A DNA stretch of 64,000 bases from Euborellia annulipes (taxonomy: Eukaryota > Arthropoda > Insecta > Dermaptera > Anisolabididae). A program made the translations under genes and the position numbers. Where the stretch lies: NCBI GenBank assembly GCA_023213315.1, contig JAKCPI010027677.1:1-64000 (forward strand), in the 5' to 3' direction. Every line of letters starts with the position of its first letter. The first letter of the stretch is position 1. The notes beneath the pieces are model-generated. The model was not told the origin of the DNA and searched no databases. It worked only from the letters and a program-made list of their open reading frames with translations. This document shows positions 43,595-55,811 of the stretch, piece by piece.

Positions 43595-44165
43595 ACAATT
43601 AGAAGTGTTTCAAAAAGGACTTTACAACTTTTGAGAATTCATATAAATTTATTCAGAGAACTTACAGAGGTGATTGTAGTTTCAATTTGTAGGTAAACTT
43701 ACAAAGTTTTGACTCGCGAAGTTCGTTAGTGCCCAATCGCACTGTCACGAGCCCTAGCGGCAATTGCGTTAAAGCCTTCACTGGACCGAGCTGTGTGTTT
43801 TGGTTTGAAAGTTTTTTACCCTAAAGAGTTTGGTAAAAAATTGTCTACCGGTGGGATGTGTGCAGGAAGCCATATAGAACATCTTTAGTTTGAGATAAAA
43901 AAAAATTGATGTTTCCCTTTTAACAACACTAAAACCAGCTCTTTGATTAAATTCAAATGACTTTGATTCTTCAAACCAAAACACACAGCTCGGGCCCAGT
44001 GAAGGCAGCCATCTTTATCCTCGTGACAGTGCGATTTGGCACTAGAGAACTACGCGAGTCAAAACTTGGTGTTTCCCTAAAAATTTACTCTATAATCACA
44101 TCTGTAGAATTTCTGAATAAATTTATATGAATTCTCAAAATTGTTAAGTTCTTTCTGAAACACCA
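43595..44165. mobile_element. Long imperfect inverted repeat, 570 bp
   Basis: Left arm (AAGTGTTTCAAAAAGGACTT, TTCATATAAATTTATTCAGA, GAGCTGTGTGTTTTGGTTTG) pairs with right arm (CAAACCAAAACACACAGCTC, TCTGAATAAATTTATATGAA, TTCTTTCTGAAACACC). Arms are about 190 bp. No transposase, no clear duplication. Confidence 0.82.
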
Positions 44166-44551
44166 TTTATATCTAGACACCGTTGCCTCAGATGCCGAAA
44201 AGACATAACATTAAATGAACTGGTCCAATTACGTAAGAAGTATTATGTAATTACAAATATAAAATATAAAAAAAAAATGAGTCTTGTTATTTTCTTAAAT
44301 GTCACTCTAAGTTTCCCTTACCCTCAACCTTGGATTTTATTATAGGCATAAATTTATTCTTAATAAATATACAATCCGTTTGGTTAATAAATATTTCTAA
44401 TCTTTCTATCGATTAATTAAGATCCTTCTTCTCATCTTAAATCATTTTTTTTTATTCAAATTTTATTTTCACTAATTGTCATTTCTTTTACAAAAATTTT
44501 ATAATTTTCCCAGTCATTTATGTTAACGACTTATACGTTATGATTCCTTTA

Positions 44552-44709
44552 GGGCCTTTCTAAACTAGCCTTTTTGACGCGTTTTGAAAACCCTTGAATG
44601 TTTTGCCCATTCTGAATCCATGAACGAGCGTTTTTGACGTGTATTCAACGCGTTTTTGACGCGTTAGAAACGCTCGAACGCCACAGCTAACGCGTAAAAT
44701 GGCCGGCCC
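44552..44709. mobile_element. Harbinger-like MITE (TTA duplication)
   Basis: Starts GGGCCTTTCTAAACTAGC, ends AAATGGCCGGCCC, TTA on both sides (44549-44551, 44710-44712). The interior repeats GTTTTTGACGCGTT words. Confidence 0.55.
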
Positions 44710-44712
44710 TTA

Positions 44713-46080
44713 GACTCATGATAATGTTACTGAGGTGTGTTCCCGTTTCTTTCCTCAGTAGTAACCATCAATGATGTATAAATTTCTTGCAACTTAATGA
44801 CTACTATGGACAGATTTAATGAATCAACGACTGATGACAATAAATTTCACCCTAAACGTCTCAAAATAACAGAGGCTTTATTTTTGGCTTCTTTTTTATT
44901 GAAATTAAAATAACTTTAAAATAAGGCAAATACTGATGTATTATTTTTGTGATATGAAGTAGGAATCTTAACAAGTTTCATTTCTTTCTTAATAAAATCC
45001 TAGATATATGTCACTGATATATCCCCTTCAATAAAAAAAAAAGATATATAATATAGAAAACGAAATTTATTTTTATTTACTTTCGAATTTATAAAAGTGC
45101 ATATATCATTTATTAAAATAAAAAAATAAAATCTTCCGCTAAGGAAAACGTTTAGTTTCAATCATCAGATACCGCTATGTCAATTAAAGTGAATTTTATT
45201 CACAACTACACGCATACATAGATATAGATACACGCATATAAATCTATATATATATTCGTCTCCTTAATTAAAATTTTTTCCAAGGTGCAAGTAATGGTTA
45301 GTTGTTAAATTACATACATACTCATATCATTTATAAATTCCCTCATTTACTACACCATCATGAAAATCAATTTCAAAAAAAGTCAACCATTTAAGATGAT
45401 CATTTATTTATTATTATTATTATTTTTATATAGTAGTATAACTGTTATGTTTCTGATCACCTTATAAAAAAGAATGCGGTTTAATCGAATACGTAATCTG
45501 TTTTTATGGTATTTCGATAAGAAAATTATAATTAAAATTATATAATAAGTTTGTTCTATTAACGAGATTATGGAATAATAAAAGCGATTATGCTAATTAT
45601 TATTACGCTTTATGATATGAGATCGCGCTCTTTGTTTATTATAATTATTTAAAAATTAAAGAAAAAATATAAACTGGGACTACTTAATATTCACTCTTCA
45701 TTTTTTTGGAATGTTTTTTTTTTCGCTAATGACCAGTGGCTCAGAGAGAAGATATTAGCTTCTCGTATCTAGAATCCCTTCTTTATCTAGGGAAATTGGC
45801 TGCTAATCATTTGAAATAATAGGTTGGGTCTAAATAGCAAAAAAGACCTTAAACAAATTTAAATAAAAAATTATTTTTTATAAGAAAATGTTCGTGTTTT
45901 CAATTTCTGATTAGGTTGACAAAAACAAACGGATTTATATAATAATTGCATCTTTATCCTTGAGCTTATATTCTGAACCAATTTAAATTATTAATAAATA
46001 AGTTATAGATTTTATCAAGAAGACAAATAACTGTACCACTTGGTCTAATTTAAGTTTTCAAAACTTTTTAATAATGGAAT
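44713..46080. other. AT-rich spacer
   Basis: No gene or repeat recognised. Confidence 0.5.
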
Positions 46081-46136
46081 GGAAAAGAATAAGTACAGGT
46101 GCAGCAAATGAAGAGAGCCTTTGGAGGCCAAATGCC

Positions 46137-46195
46137 GAAAAAGGAGACGTTTCGGACAAAATTTATTTGTCCAACTTCAGTCCTCGTTGGCTTAT
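46137..46195 (-). repeat. Hammerhead-like motif, isolated
   Basis: On the minus strand AGGA, CTGAAGT, a TGGACAAA..TTTGTCC hairpin, GAAACGTC, TCCT: the stem II and stem I complementarity seen in H3 and H4, but with A9 changed to T. No surrounding inverted repeat. Confidence 0.4.
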
Positions 46196-46282
46196 AAATT
46201 AATTAGGCACAAAGTTGTCATTGTTGTTTTGGCACGAATTTGTGCGCATGTATATTTTTTTATAAAAACAGGCGAGTGTCAA

Positions 46283-46338
46283 TGTTTCGTGAGTGTCTAT
46301 AAGATAATTGTCATTATCTTATAGACACTCACGAAACA
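46283..46338. repeat. Perfect 56-bp palindrome
   Basis: 26-bp arms (TGTTTCGTGAGTGTCTATAA and on) identical in inverse across a 4-base loop TGTC. No mismatch, so it is recent or maintained. Confidence 0.92.
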
Positions 46339-46344
46339 GCCAGG

Positions 46345-46430
46345 GAGAGTTGAAATCTTCTGAAGACCACTTTAGTCTTGTTCTTCATTGGAAAGATAGG
46401 AGAAATGGTTGCCATGGTAACAGAATTTAA
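46345..46430 (+). mobile_element. HP repeat, internal fragment
   Basis: TTGAAATCTTCTGAAGACCA, then AGGAGAAATGGTTGCCATGG. Same segment as at 2157. Confidence 0.72.
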
Positions 46431-47755
46431 ATCTTTTTTTTTTTAGTTTAAAATTCACATGAACTACACTTTGATGATGTAATTTAGCTCTCACTGTACG
46501 TAGTACTAAGGGGAGAGAGGGCTTATGCAGAGACTCCGGTGTCTGCCTGTCTGTCTGTACGCATAAAAAGTACGGCCTCAACTAAGGGTCGTAGGAAAAT
46601 AATAATTACATATGCGTGTTCAGCATAAAAAACTGGTTCATAGAAAAATACGTTTTGGTCCCTAGCACTTCCAATTTTTGAGTTATTAATTCACCCACTA
46701 TCGTAGTCAGAACATCATGTTCTCTCTATATATTTCTCTTCATTTATAATTTTTTGGGATTTCGGGGAGGCATGCCCCGAGGGCCTTCAGAATATTAATT
46801 ATATTCTCATGTAAAGTTAATGTATATCTTTCTAATATATGAATAAATTTTTTTGGTCATAGATTTTGATGTTGAGCGCGATTAGCGTTCGAAATGTCGA
46901 CAGAGAAAATTGAAATTTCGTTTATTTATTTATTTATTTATTTTTTTTTTGGCTGCCATCATCTCCTGAATATATATAATGACTTTCTTTAATAATTATT
47001 AAAATCAAATAATCCAATATTTTTACAATATAACTCCAGTTATTACAATAATTAATTTAAGAATAATAATATCTACGGTAATAAATTTTTTTAGAAATAG
47101 AAATTAGCATAAATTTATAATGTAAAGGAAAGGAAGCAACAACACATCATCCAGACAAGAGCAAGCCACACACACACACACGAACATTTCAAAAACTCTT
47201 CTCCACTAACACATGGACATCCGTCCAGTTCTCATAGACTCGTTTAATTCCCATTGTCTTAGGATTACAGTTGTTAAACAATGGCCATGTTGCCAATTGG
47301 CAAGCCAGTTCCGTTCTTCCAGTTTTCTGCATCTGACAGACAGGCGATCAGCGTGAGTCGTCGCATGGAAAGAAAAAAAAATCAAGAGTTTGGATTTAGG
47401 CAATTAATTAAAAGAGACGTGATACGGAAATCGTTTTAAGATTGTTTTTTTTTTTTTTTTGTTTTTTTTTAATCATTCATATGATAAAATATTGGAATCG
47501 TGCAAAAATTCGATTTAACAATTCCACCGGAAATAGAAATATATATTTTAAGTCGTTTAAAAAAAAAAAAACGTCTTCTCTCTTTCTAATCTCGTGGGCG
47601 TTGAAGCAAAACTCTTGTATCTGATAATTTGTCTTTTTCTACCTACAACCTTGTTCTTTATTTGATTTTTATTCAACCAATAAAGAATAAAAAAATTCAT
47701 TCAAGTCAATGAATCTCATTTGATTCCTGAAATATAAAATTATATAATTATTGAC
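46431..47755. other. AT-rich spacer
   Basis: A 65-codon minus-strand frame at 47206-47403 (LEERNWLANWQHGHC and on) lies in balanced-composition DNA and could be an exon end, but no splice pair or homology supports it. Confidence 0.35.
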
Positions 47756-47756
47756 G

Positions 47757-48060
47757 CAGGGGCGTATATAAGGGGGGACCTGGGCCCCTCCCCTCCCGAA
47801 ATTTTCAAAATCTATATAGACATACACGGGTGTAAAGCCAATATGAATATTTTTGTATGAAAAAGTGCGCAAAATTTACCGTAGGGCAAAAACTTTTTCG
47901 TCCCCCCCCCCCACCCAAAGTCAAAATGATTTTCACCGGAGTGGAAAAAAATATATCCGGTATTTTAAAAATATTTTTGTATATGGGGGGAGGGTGGGTG
48001 GGTATTAAAAATTAGTTCGGCCCCCCCCCCCCGGAAAAAATTTCTATATACGCCCCTGTA
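47757..48060. mobile_element. G/C-run terminal-inverted-repeat element
   Basis: Ends CAGGGGCGTATATAAGGGGG and TTTCTATATACGCCCCTG are inverted. Interior has runs of G and C and an internal decay. The 'CAGGGGCGTA' end type recurs in fragments at 15540 and 49845. Confidence 0.78.
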
Positions 48061-49840
48061 TTGAATGAATAATATTATTTGGGAAATCTGACAAAAATAT
48101 ATTAAGAAAAAATATAAAAAAAAAATGAGCCTGGAAGATAGACAACCCAAATGACCAAACTCATTATTGAAATTTTTAATTAAGATGAAATATTCTTCTT
48201 CTCTCAACTGTCAAAGGTTTAACGATTGTCCCGTTCGTTTTATCATAATTTTAAAATATAAAAACTTATTTTGGATTTTATTTAAACGTTTTGGCTGCCT
48301 CTGCTACTGCATTCCAAATATGATTATATCTTGTTTTTAAGTGAAATTTTCTTGAAAAATTTTCTGTTCCTTGAGTTATCTGTCACTCTTTTAATCATGG
48401 AGGCAGATAGATTTGGTTATTTTTTTTGGATTATACTGAGGCGGGATGCCGTTTTCTCTTCCAAGGATAGGGATTTTAACTTGCTTCTTTTGTATTATAA
48501 GCTTAATTTTTTACCAGCTCTAATCACCTTCACAATAAAAAAAAAACATCTTTTTTTCAATGATTTCAAATTATGATTGATGATAAATTCCAATTGTCTC
48601 ACTATAAAATTTCAGATGATTATTATAATCTCTTCCTGATGGTCATTTATGCAAGGTTTGAAATTCCGTATTTTTTTATGATCACTAGTCTTATTATACA
48701 AATAAGAAATCTGAAATTGCTTATTCATAAAATTTTATATTTCAAAAGAAAACGAGGAGGAAACGTGTAGCATACAATTGGATCAAATTTTTTTTTTCTA
48801 ATGATTCAAATTTTATAATTTTTTTTTTTATGTTGATGTGTTGTTTGTAATTTCCATCATCATTTCCATATTATCCAGGTAATCGGGATTGAGAATTAGG
48901 AATTTTTTTTTTGGCATATGTTTGCTCTAAAATCTCTTATGACCTGCATGTTCTCAACTAACCGGGATTTTTAGCGAATTAAAGCTTGGATTTTTGGTTG
49001 CGTGATGCTTGCTGACCAATAATAATCTTTCCCTCTCTCTCTCATGCAAGAGAGTAAATTTTATTGCATCAAAACAATAAAAATTCTTAAGCAGAAAATA
49101 ACCTTGTAAGAATTTTAAATTATTAAAATATTTTTACCTCGTCGTCTATGAAATTTATTTGAATATTTATAATTATAAAATAAATTAATTTAAACACAAT
49201 CATGGATTTTTTTTTCAATTTATATAAAAAATTCAATTTTTTTAAATAAATCTTTTCGTCATCTTAGGCCATATAGACTATTAACGATAGGAAATATATT
49301 CCGCCCGCTTTGCCGCCTTTTGTTTTGCTGAAACTTTGTCTCTTTTTGTCCTTTGAAAAGTGTTTGGATTTTTCGTTTTCGCCCGCAAAAAAGTTTAGCT
49401 TTTCAAAAACCGTTTTTTTAAATACCGTAAACTGTAAAATTCTTTCGGGCTTTTTTGAAATTTTTGTCTTTAATGTCTTTTCAGAAAAAAATATGCAAAT
49501 TTTCAGAATCCTTGACTTTTTTGCATTTTCGGAAAAAAAAAATTTCGGGTGTGCCTTTTTTTTTTTTTTTTTATAAAAATTTGATTTTTCTACAAGCTCT
49601 GAAAATTCATCGTGGGATTATTTCGGGTTCTATTTTTTTTTTTGAAAAAAATTTTTTTTGTTCTCGCTTATTTATCATGATGGTGCTCTTAAATCTTCCA
49701 GGCGTCCGAGATTCAGAAAAAGAAGAAAAAAAATAAAAAAGAGAGGGATGAAAATCGAGAAAATTTCATTTATCCTGAAAAAATTAGAAATTAGTTGTGT
49801 ATTCAACTACTGAAGTATTTGAAGCGTCAAGTAAAAGCTT
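48061..49840. other. AT-rich region, open frames without support
   Basis: Frames of 81 and 65 codons at 48331-48576 and 48573-48770 and of about 90 codons at 49310-49736 exist, rich in Phe/Ile/Lys as poly-T DNA would give. A SINE 3' module remnant lies at 49253-49295 (GTCATCTTAGGCCATATAGA). Confidence 0.35.
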
Positions 49841-49844
49841 AGAA

Positions 49845-49990
49845 ACAGGGCGTAACTAGGGGGTGCCGGGGGGCCGGCCTCCCAGAAAGCTCCTTGCCCA
49901 AGAAAAATTGAAAAAAATGGGGCTTTCCGGCCCCTGGAGTGGCGGCCCTGCCCCCTTTTCTTGGGGCGGCTGGGGCCCCCCCTGTTCCTG
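49845..49990. mobile_element. G/C-run element
   Basis: Starts ACAGGGCGTAACTAGGGGGT and ends with a run of GGGGCC and CCCCCCTGTTC; the interior contains GGCCCC words in both directions. Confidence 0.45.
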
Positions 49991-49999
49991 CTCGTGTCC

Positions 50000-50130
50000 C
50001 AATATTTAATGGGTCCAGGCACGTTTGTTTATACCATTTGTAATCCAAATGATTTAAATAAATTAATCTGACTGCTTGGGATCCGAACCAGTGCCCCTTG
50101 GCTTCCAGTTGACATTTATCAACAACTTTA
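50000..50130 (-). mobile_element. Diverged SINE-A-like head
   Basis: GGGTCCAGGCACGTTTGTTT, CCATTTGTAATCCAAATGAT (hairpin) and GACTGCTTGGGATCCGAACC keep SINE-A order on the minus strand; the A-box end (TTGACATTTATCAAC) differs, so it may be a related subfamily. Confidence 0.6.
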
Positions 50131-50430
50131 GCATCTCGACACGGGGGGGGGGGGTAAAAATGCAATATTAATGTAAATTAAGTTTTATAATTTTCGACAA
50201 AAAAAAAAAAAAAAAAATGAAGTCTGTCAATTATTATGCCAAGTTTGATGATGAATGGACCATGTTCGGAAAGTATTCAATTTCCGGTTCTATTCTCTTA
50301 AGTAAAAAGTTCATCTAGAATATGAAATAATAAATTCAAATTAAAATTGATGTGGCTATCAAATCAAATGATTTATACTTTGCAAATTTAAAATGTTAAC
50401 AATTTAAAAATACTTTCCCACTCTATATTT
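50131..50430. other. AT-rich spacer
   Basis: No gene or repeat recognised; contains a G9 run and an A19 run. Confidence 0.4.
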
Positions 50431-50702
50431 AGTAGGGTCCCATCGAAACAAGATTTTCAACCGAAACCGGGAAACAGAATTTCGGTCTCAATCTTAGTTG
50501 GCCAAACCGTAACCGAACCTTCGTATTTAATATATAAAATTCGATCGATGTTCTATGTGGTTTTAGTGGAAAAGTTTTCCACGGCTCTCACCCAGCGGGA
50601 AATTTTTTCCCTACCGTTGAACTCATTTTACCTCTGTTTGTGGGGGGAAAATTTTTTTCGCATGGCTAAAACCGAAACCGCAATCTTCGGCAGTCCTAAT
50701 AC
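50431..50702. mobile_element. Probable MITE with GAAACC-type ends
   Basis: Left TAGTAGGGTCCCATCGAAAC..TTCAACCGAAACC, right AAACCGAAACCGCAATCTTC..AGTCCTAATA. The ends are weak inverted repeats; a CCACGGC..CCCTACCG interior. hAT-like by general appearance only. Confidence 0.35.
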
Positions 50703-51900
50703 TTAGGCCTACTTATAAAAATTAAAAAATATTTTTTTTTTCCAAATACATATTACCCATACTCATAATTTTTTTATTTTTTATTTTGCCCATTTAGCCT
50801 CACTCCATTGGGCCAAAACGTCTACAAAATACATATTTCTTAATACAATATACAAACAAAATACTCATTAATTAAAAATGAATTAAAATGCGATAAAACA
50901 AACATTCATTTCTAATAATTCTTAAAATTTTTGAAATTATGCAAATGAATATGCAAAAATTAGAAACAACCCATAAAAACCCATTTCTATTGACCTTGAC
51001 ATGAACCTGTTTCTAATCCTAGGATTATAGCGTTAACCTCTCGCCCACGCAGGTCCTCACACTCATCATTACAAGTTGTAGTTTAGAATATAGAGATGAA
51101 TAAAAAGTATCTTTTGTATGATTTATAATACATTTTGTAATTTTTATCTATATAATAACATATTATTTAAAAAAAAGAACAAATGAATGAATATTTCAAA
51201 AAGAGACTTGAGTTATTTACGAATAAAACAGTTATATTGTTTGAGCGGATATGTATTGTCGGAATGCTTGTAAGTTAAGAGGAAGGAGAAACGGGGCCAG
51301 CGAATTATGAGAAAATCACAAATTAGAGGTGTAGGACAAAAAAGAATTCAGAAGTATGGTCTGGTATTTCTTTTTATCTTGCTTAAAAGGCCCTGGGAGA
51401 TCGAGTGGAGGAAGGAGTCTGTCTGTCTGTTTTGGAGTGGTTTAAAGGTTGAGGGATTATCTTAAAAGGAAAATATTAAGTCTATTTTTAGGGCGAGGTA
51501 CTCAAGAAACCAGATATCCTTTTTTTTTTTGAGTACTACATTTGCTTTTATTAAATGGGTTGTGAAATGACAGAAAGGATTTATTCATACATCGTGACAA
51601 TGTCTTCCTCAGATATTAAAACCATGGAGCGAAAAAGAGGTTTTTCGAGAAAACAATTAATTTTGGAGTTAATTACTCGGGATTTTTTTTAATTTATTCT
51701 ATTAGAGTTTTTCTTCCTACACAAATTGGCATCACATTGGGTTATTCATTCGAGGTTTCGTCGCGCTTGGCATCGCTTAACCCCAACGATTGTGGTGACT
51801 GTTGCTCTCCTCTAATGCCAAGCCCTTCGGCATTATTGTTATTGTAAATATTATAAAAGACATTTTGACATTAATTGTGATTTATTTCTAATGAATAATA
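50703..51900. other. AT-rich spacer
   Basis: No gene or repeat recognised. Confidence 0.45.
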
Positions 51901-51907
51901 CAAAAGG

Positions 51908-52131
51908 TGTAATTAAATTCTCATCTAATTATAGATAAATAATAACACTAGGTTAAGTTTCAAAAAGTATTTATTTTTAGCTTATACCTTTTCGACGAAA
52001 ACACATCATCTTCAGAGCTATGATGCTAATCTAACTCTATAAGAGACACTTAAGCTAAAAATAAGAATCTTTTGAAACTTAACCAAGTGATATTTATTTA
52101 TCTATAATTAGATGAAAATTTAATTAAATTT
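51908..52131 (-). mobile_element. Hairpin element with CTGAAGA..CGAAAAG core (H5)
   Basis: Arms 51908-51986 and 52054-52131: CATCTAATTATAGATAAATA..GTTAAGTTTCAAAA against TTTTGAAACTTAAC..TATCTATAATTAGATG. The loop on the minus strand has CTGAAGATGATG..CGTCGAAAAG, a weaker version of the H3/H4 core. TAATTAAATT lies at both outer edges. Confidence 0.75.
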
Positions 52132-52310
52132 AAGAATATTTCAACTAGTGCCAACGGTGAATTCTTTGGGTTATACTAAAGGTGTTTTTTTTTTCTATAT
52201 TTTCATTATCTCCGTTGATATTTTCTTGTTACTCGATTATCTTTTGATATTTTTTGCCCTAAAGAGATGTCACTCATCAAATCATATATTAAATTCTTTG
52301 ATCTTAGCAA

Positions 52311-52342
52311 GCGTTTCGAAAAATTTTTGCAGTCGTCATCAG
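52311..52342 (-). repeat. CTGATGA..CGAAACG motif
   Basis: On the minus strand CTGATGACGACTGCAAAAAT, then TTTTCGAAACGC. It has canonical CTGATGA but no good stem II and no GTC after the GAAAC. Confidence 0.35.
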
Positions 52343-52434
52343 GCAGATGCATTCAATTTGATTTGCGTTTTTACTTATCAAAGTGAATACATGACAACGC
52401 CTACAGAAATATTATAGATAAAAACAATTTTTAA

Positions 52435-52525
52435 TTAAACAGGACAGCACGCCTATGCCCCGGAAAGGCTGGAGATCCTGGGTTCTATTCCCGGGGGGCC
52501 ATGATGTTTGGCCTCGCCAATAAAT
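52435..52525 (+). mobile_element. tRNA-like SINE head
   Basis: GATCCTGGGTTCTATTCCCG is a B box; GCACGCCTATGCCCCGG an approximate A-box region; then a body CCAATAAATAACACTCAC. Not a functional tRNA: the 5' and 3' ends do not pair. Confidence 0.45.
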
Positions 52526-54470
52526 AACACTCACAGATTTGTTAAAACAATTTATGTTTAATTATTAAAAATATAACAATTAATGCTGAAATATGTCTTT
52601 TATTTATAATTCAATATGTATCTTTTTAATTTTTTCATATAAATTTTTTTGTTATTCTATAGTCTATTAATTATGAATAAATTGAATGACCCAAGTAGAT
52701 GTATTACTTACGACACGTATGTTAATCCACCAGTGTGCGAAAAAGGGCTACCAATTTGGGAAAATTAAATATATACACGATATTTATTCATGAGTTGTGA
52801 TCCAAAAAATAAATTTTCCATACTTATAATTTGAATCCTGATTAAAACTTGATCATAAATAAATAAATCAATTTCATTTCACTTTCAAAAATGAATTTTT
52901 TAATAAAATTTTTTAGATATAAAGAGAGAGAGAGAAAATTGATTATCTTGCAAATTCCAATTAACTACAACTAAGATGATCTGCAAAATGTTTTAGACAG
53001 GTATATAAAAGTATTTGGGTTATAAAACTCAGTATCCTGTCTAAAAAAGACCTGTAATTGGACATTAAAAACATCGCAATTTATATATAAATCTTTTTAT
53101 AGCGTTCTTAAATGAAATATAAAAAAAAATCTATTTTCTTTTGAAAATTATTAAATATTTAAATGATTATAAATATACACCTTTTTAAAAAATAATTTAA
53201 CTTATTCGAATATATTCTTAAATAAACTCCTATAATTAACCTTTTAATATAAAAAAATAGCTTATAATTTCATAAGGGAAAATACTAGCTATTTTTATTA
53301 TATCCTAATCTCATTGCTTAATGAAAGAGTGTTTTTTTTTTTTTATGTAATAATATGTACGTTTTTTTAGTGCGTTATCGGTTTTATACTATATTATTTA
53401 TTGCAAATCGTTTTATAATATTTTTTTTTATCGCATGAAAAATTTTTCTAAATAATCGATGAAATTAGTAATGTTTTTAATAGACTCAAGGTGAGCAAAG
53501 TTATTATTATTTCTACCCACAATATCTAATCATATGGAAAAAAAAAACGAAAGAATTTTCGTAAAACCATAAACGTGATGAAATGATCCAACTTAAGAAG
53601 CATAATAAGAATTTTTTAACCGATCGAGATTCTTATAATTTTAAAAATTCTATTTTTTGTGAAATTAATTTGAAATATAATTTATTTATTAATAAGAGCT
53701 TATAATAAAAGAAATTGCAAAAATGTAAAATGGTAGAGATAATTTTTCAGGAAGGACCCTATTTATTTTATAATGGAAAGGGGGAGGGAAGTAAATTTAC
53801 CAACAGGCGGGTGGAACATACTTAAGAGGATTTTTTTTCAATTATATCTCCTTGCTTTTATACCACAAAAGAGGGGGAAAATCGATATTTTGTATATCTA
53901 GTTGCTAAAACGATAGTAAAAAAAAATAATATTAGTGGTTTTTATATATTCCAAATGTTTTTCCGATTTCGACAGCTCTAGTTTATAGATCACTTCGATA
54001 GTGACATCTCTAGTTTAAATAGTAAATGTGTCAAGATTAATGCTAGAATATATCAGTCATTAAAAGACCGAAACATCTATATTAGATCTTAACATCTAGG
54101 AGAAAATCTTTTTTAAACTAAAAATTTTGCTTGAACCTGTATTAAATTATTTAAATTCTTTTCCTTGCTTCTGCTGCCCCTACAGTTGCCAAAGCGGCCA
54201 CCCGCAAATCGGCACGGTTGCATTAGTCGCCTAACCAAACATATTCCAAGGCTCTGCAAGTAAATCTCTCGCGCTGCATTAAAAAAATATTATCGACTGA
54301 AAATATCGCTTATTAATTAATTCAAATACGCAGATTTATTAAACATGGAATATTCTTCTAACTATAAAATTTTAGAACTTTTGGAGTAAATACGTCAGTC
54401 GAAATTTACTTTTTTCAAAAATGTTAAATTTATTTAAGATCACGTCAGTAGAGTATACGAGTATGTCTCA
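52526..54470. other. AT-rich spacer
   Basis: No gene or repeat recognised in 1.9 kb. Confidence 0.5.
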
Positions 54471-54929
54471 TGTTAATAGAAAGTTGTGTGATGTGCTTTT
54501 TTTCACATCAGACTTTTTTATATATGCTTTATTTTATACCAATTAAAATTTTAACTCTCCTAGGTTACGCCCCTTATTTGAACCTTTTCTTTTTAATAAT
54601 TACTTTTAAAAATATTTTTATTAATTTCTAGGTCACAATTAAAAAGCCTTGCCAAATAAAGACATTTTTTCTTCTATTATATTTTTTTAATTATATATCA
54701 AAGATATATATTTAAAATTATTATTATTATTATCTACCTGTAAATGACTATAATATATTTGACATGAGAAATAAAAAGAAATTTCAAGTCGTTTATCAAA
54801 TGCAAATAATTTTGAATTATTATGTGAAATGATTCCATTCATTAAAATAGATTAATGACTTTTACCGAGGAGTGGGGGAAGGGTTGGGAACGATTATAAA
54901 ATGAAGGAATAAAAATTTGACAAAATTTT

Positions 54930-55045
54930 TTATTTAATTTGTTTAAGGTCTTTTTTGACGTCTGACGTCTGTGGCCATTTAGATTTGTTTCAATTGATTG
55001 TTATTCAATTCACCTGAGATGGGATGCGACCCTCAACCTTTAGAA
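54930..55045 (-). mobile_element. SINE-B copy 4
   Basis: GTTTAAGGTCTTTTTTGACG, CTGTGGCCATTTAGATTTGT, TTCAATTGATTGTTATTCAA and GGGATGCGACCCTCAACC; the rest of the head is replaced by a C run. Confidence 0.7.
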
Positions 55046-55194
55046 CCCCCCCCCCCCCGCCTCCGGAGATTTGAAAAAAAAAAATACTTTTTTTGAGAAT
55101 AAAATTTTATTTTTAATATAAAATTTTAAAAATTAATACTTAAAAATTTGTTTTGTTTATATATTCTGGTAAATAAGTACAGAATGCACCTTTA

Positions 55195-55250
55195 AATTAC
55201 CGAAAGTAAGAAAAAATTGTGTGCTGTGCGACCAGTCACACCAGATTACC
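55195..55250 (+). mobile_element. HP repeat, palindrome end
   Basis: ACCGAAAGTAAGAAAAAATT, GTGTGCTGTGCGACCAGTCA, CACCAGATTA: the right half of the terminal palindrome only. Confidence 0.6.
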
Positions 55251-55811
55251 CCTCCCGAGAAATTTCTCTGGATCCGTCTTGGTTGAAACTCGTGAAGGAA
55301 TAAAAGTTTGGCAAAATTTTGCTGGCCTTATAGAATCACTTACCCCTCTCGCCCCCCCCCCCCGAGAGTGTAAACTACTCTTATGATCATTTTCCCCCGA
55401 GAGTATAATATCACAAAAAAAATCAATAAGAGGAATATATATTTTTTCAAAAGGAAACCCCTGTGCTGTAGAACAAAGGGTGGTTATATGGTGGCCACAT
55501 CACTTTTTTAAACAAATTTAATTCATAATTATTTATTTAATTATATGTTAAGTAAATTATTACTTTAATATGGTTTTAAATTTGAAATATCACTTCGTTT
55601 TATTTCAAACTTAAACTTTTTCATTAATAAAATTCTCGTAGTTGATTATTTTTAATCAGTCGTTCAAAATTTTCTATTCATTAAATCAAAAATCCCTTTA
55701 GTACATTCAAATTTCATGATAATTATTTACAAAATGGATAAAAAATTTTTACGATAATTTTAATAGTTAGGCTACAATGATAGATAGAACACTGCTGAAT
55801 GCGCTGAACGT

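Noticed and set aside
44552..44709. GC-rich GACGCG repeats as a regulatory cluster
   Set aside because: Inverted ends and TTA on both sides make a MITE the simpler reading.
49310..49736. Phe-rich plus-strand frames of about 90 codons
   Set aside because: Composition follows poly-T DNA; no splice signals, no motif.
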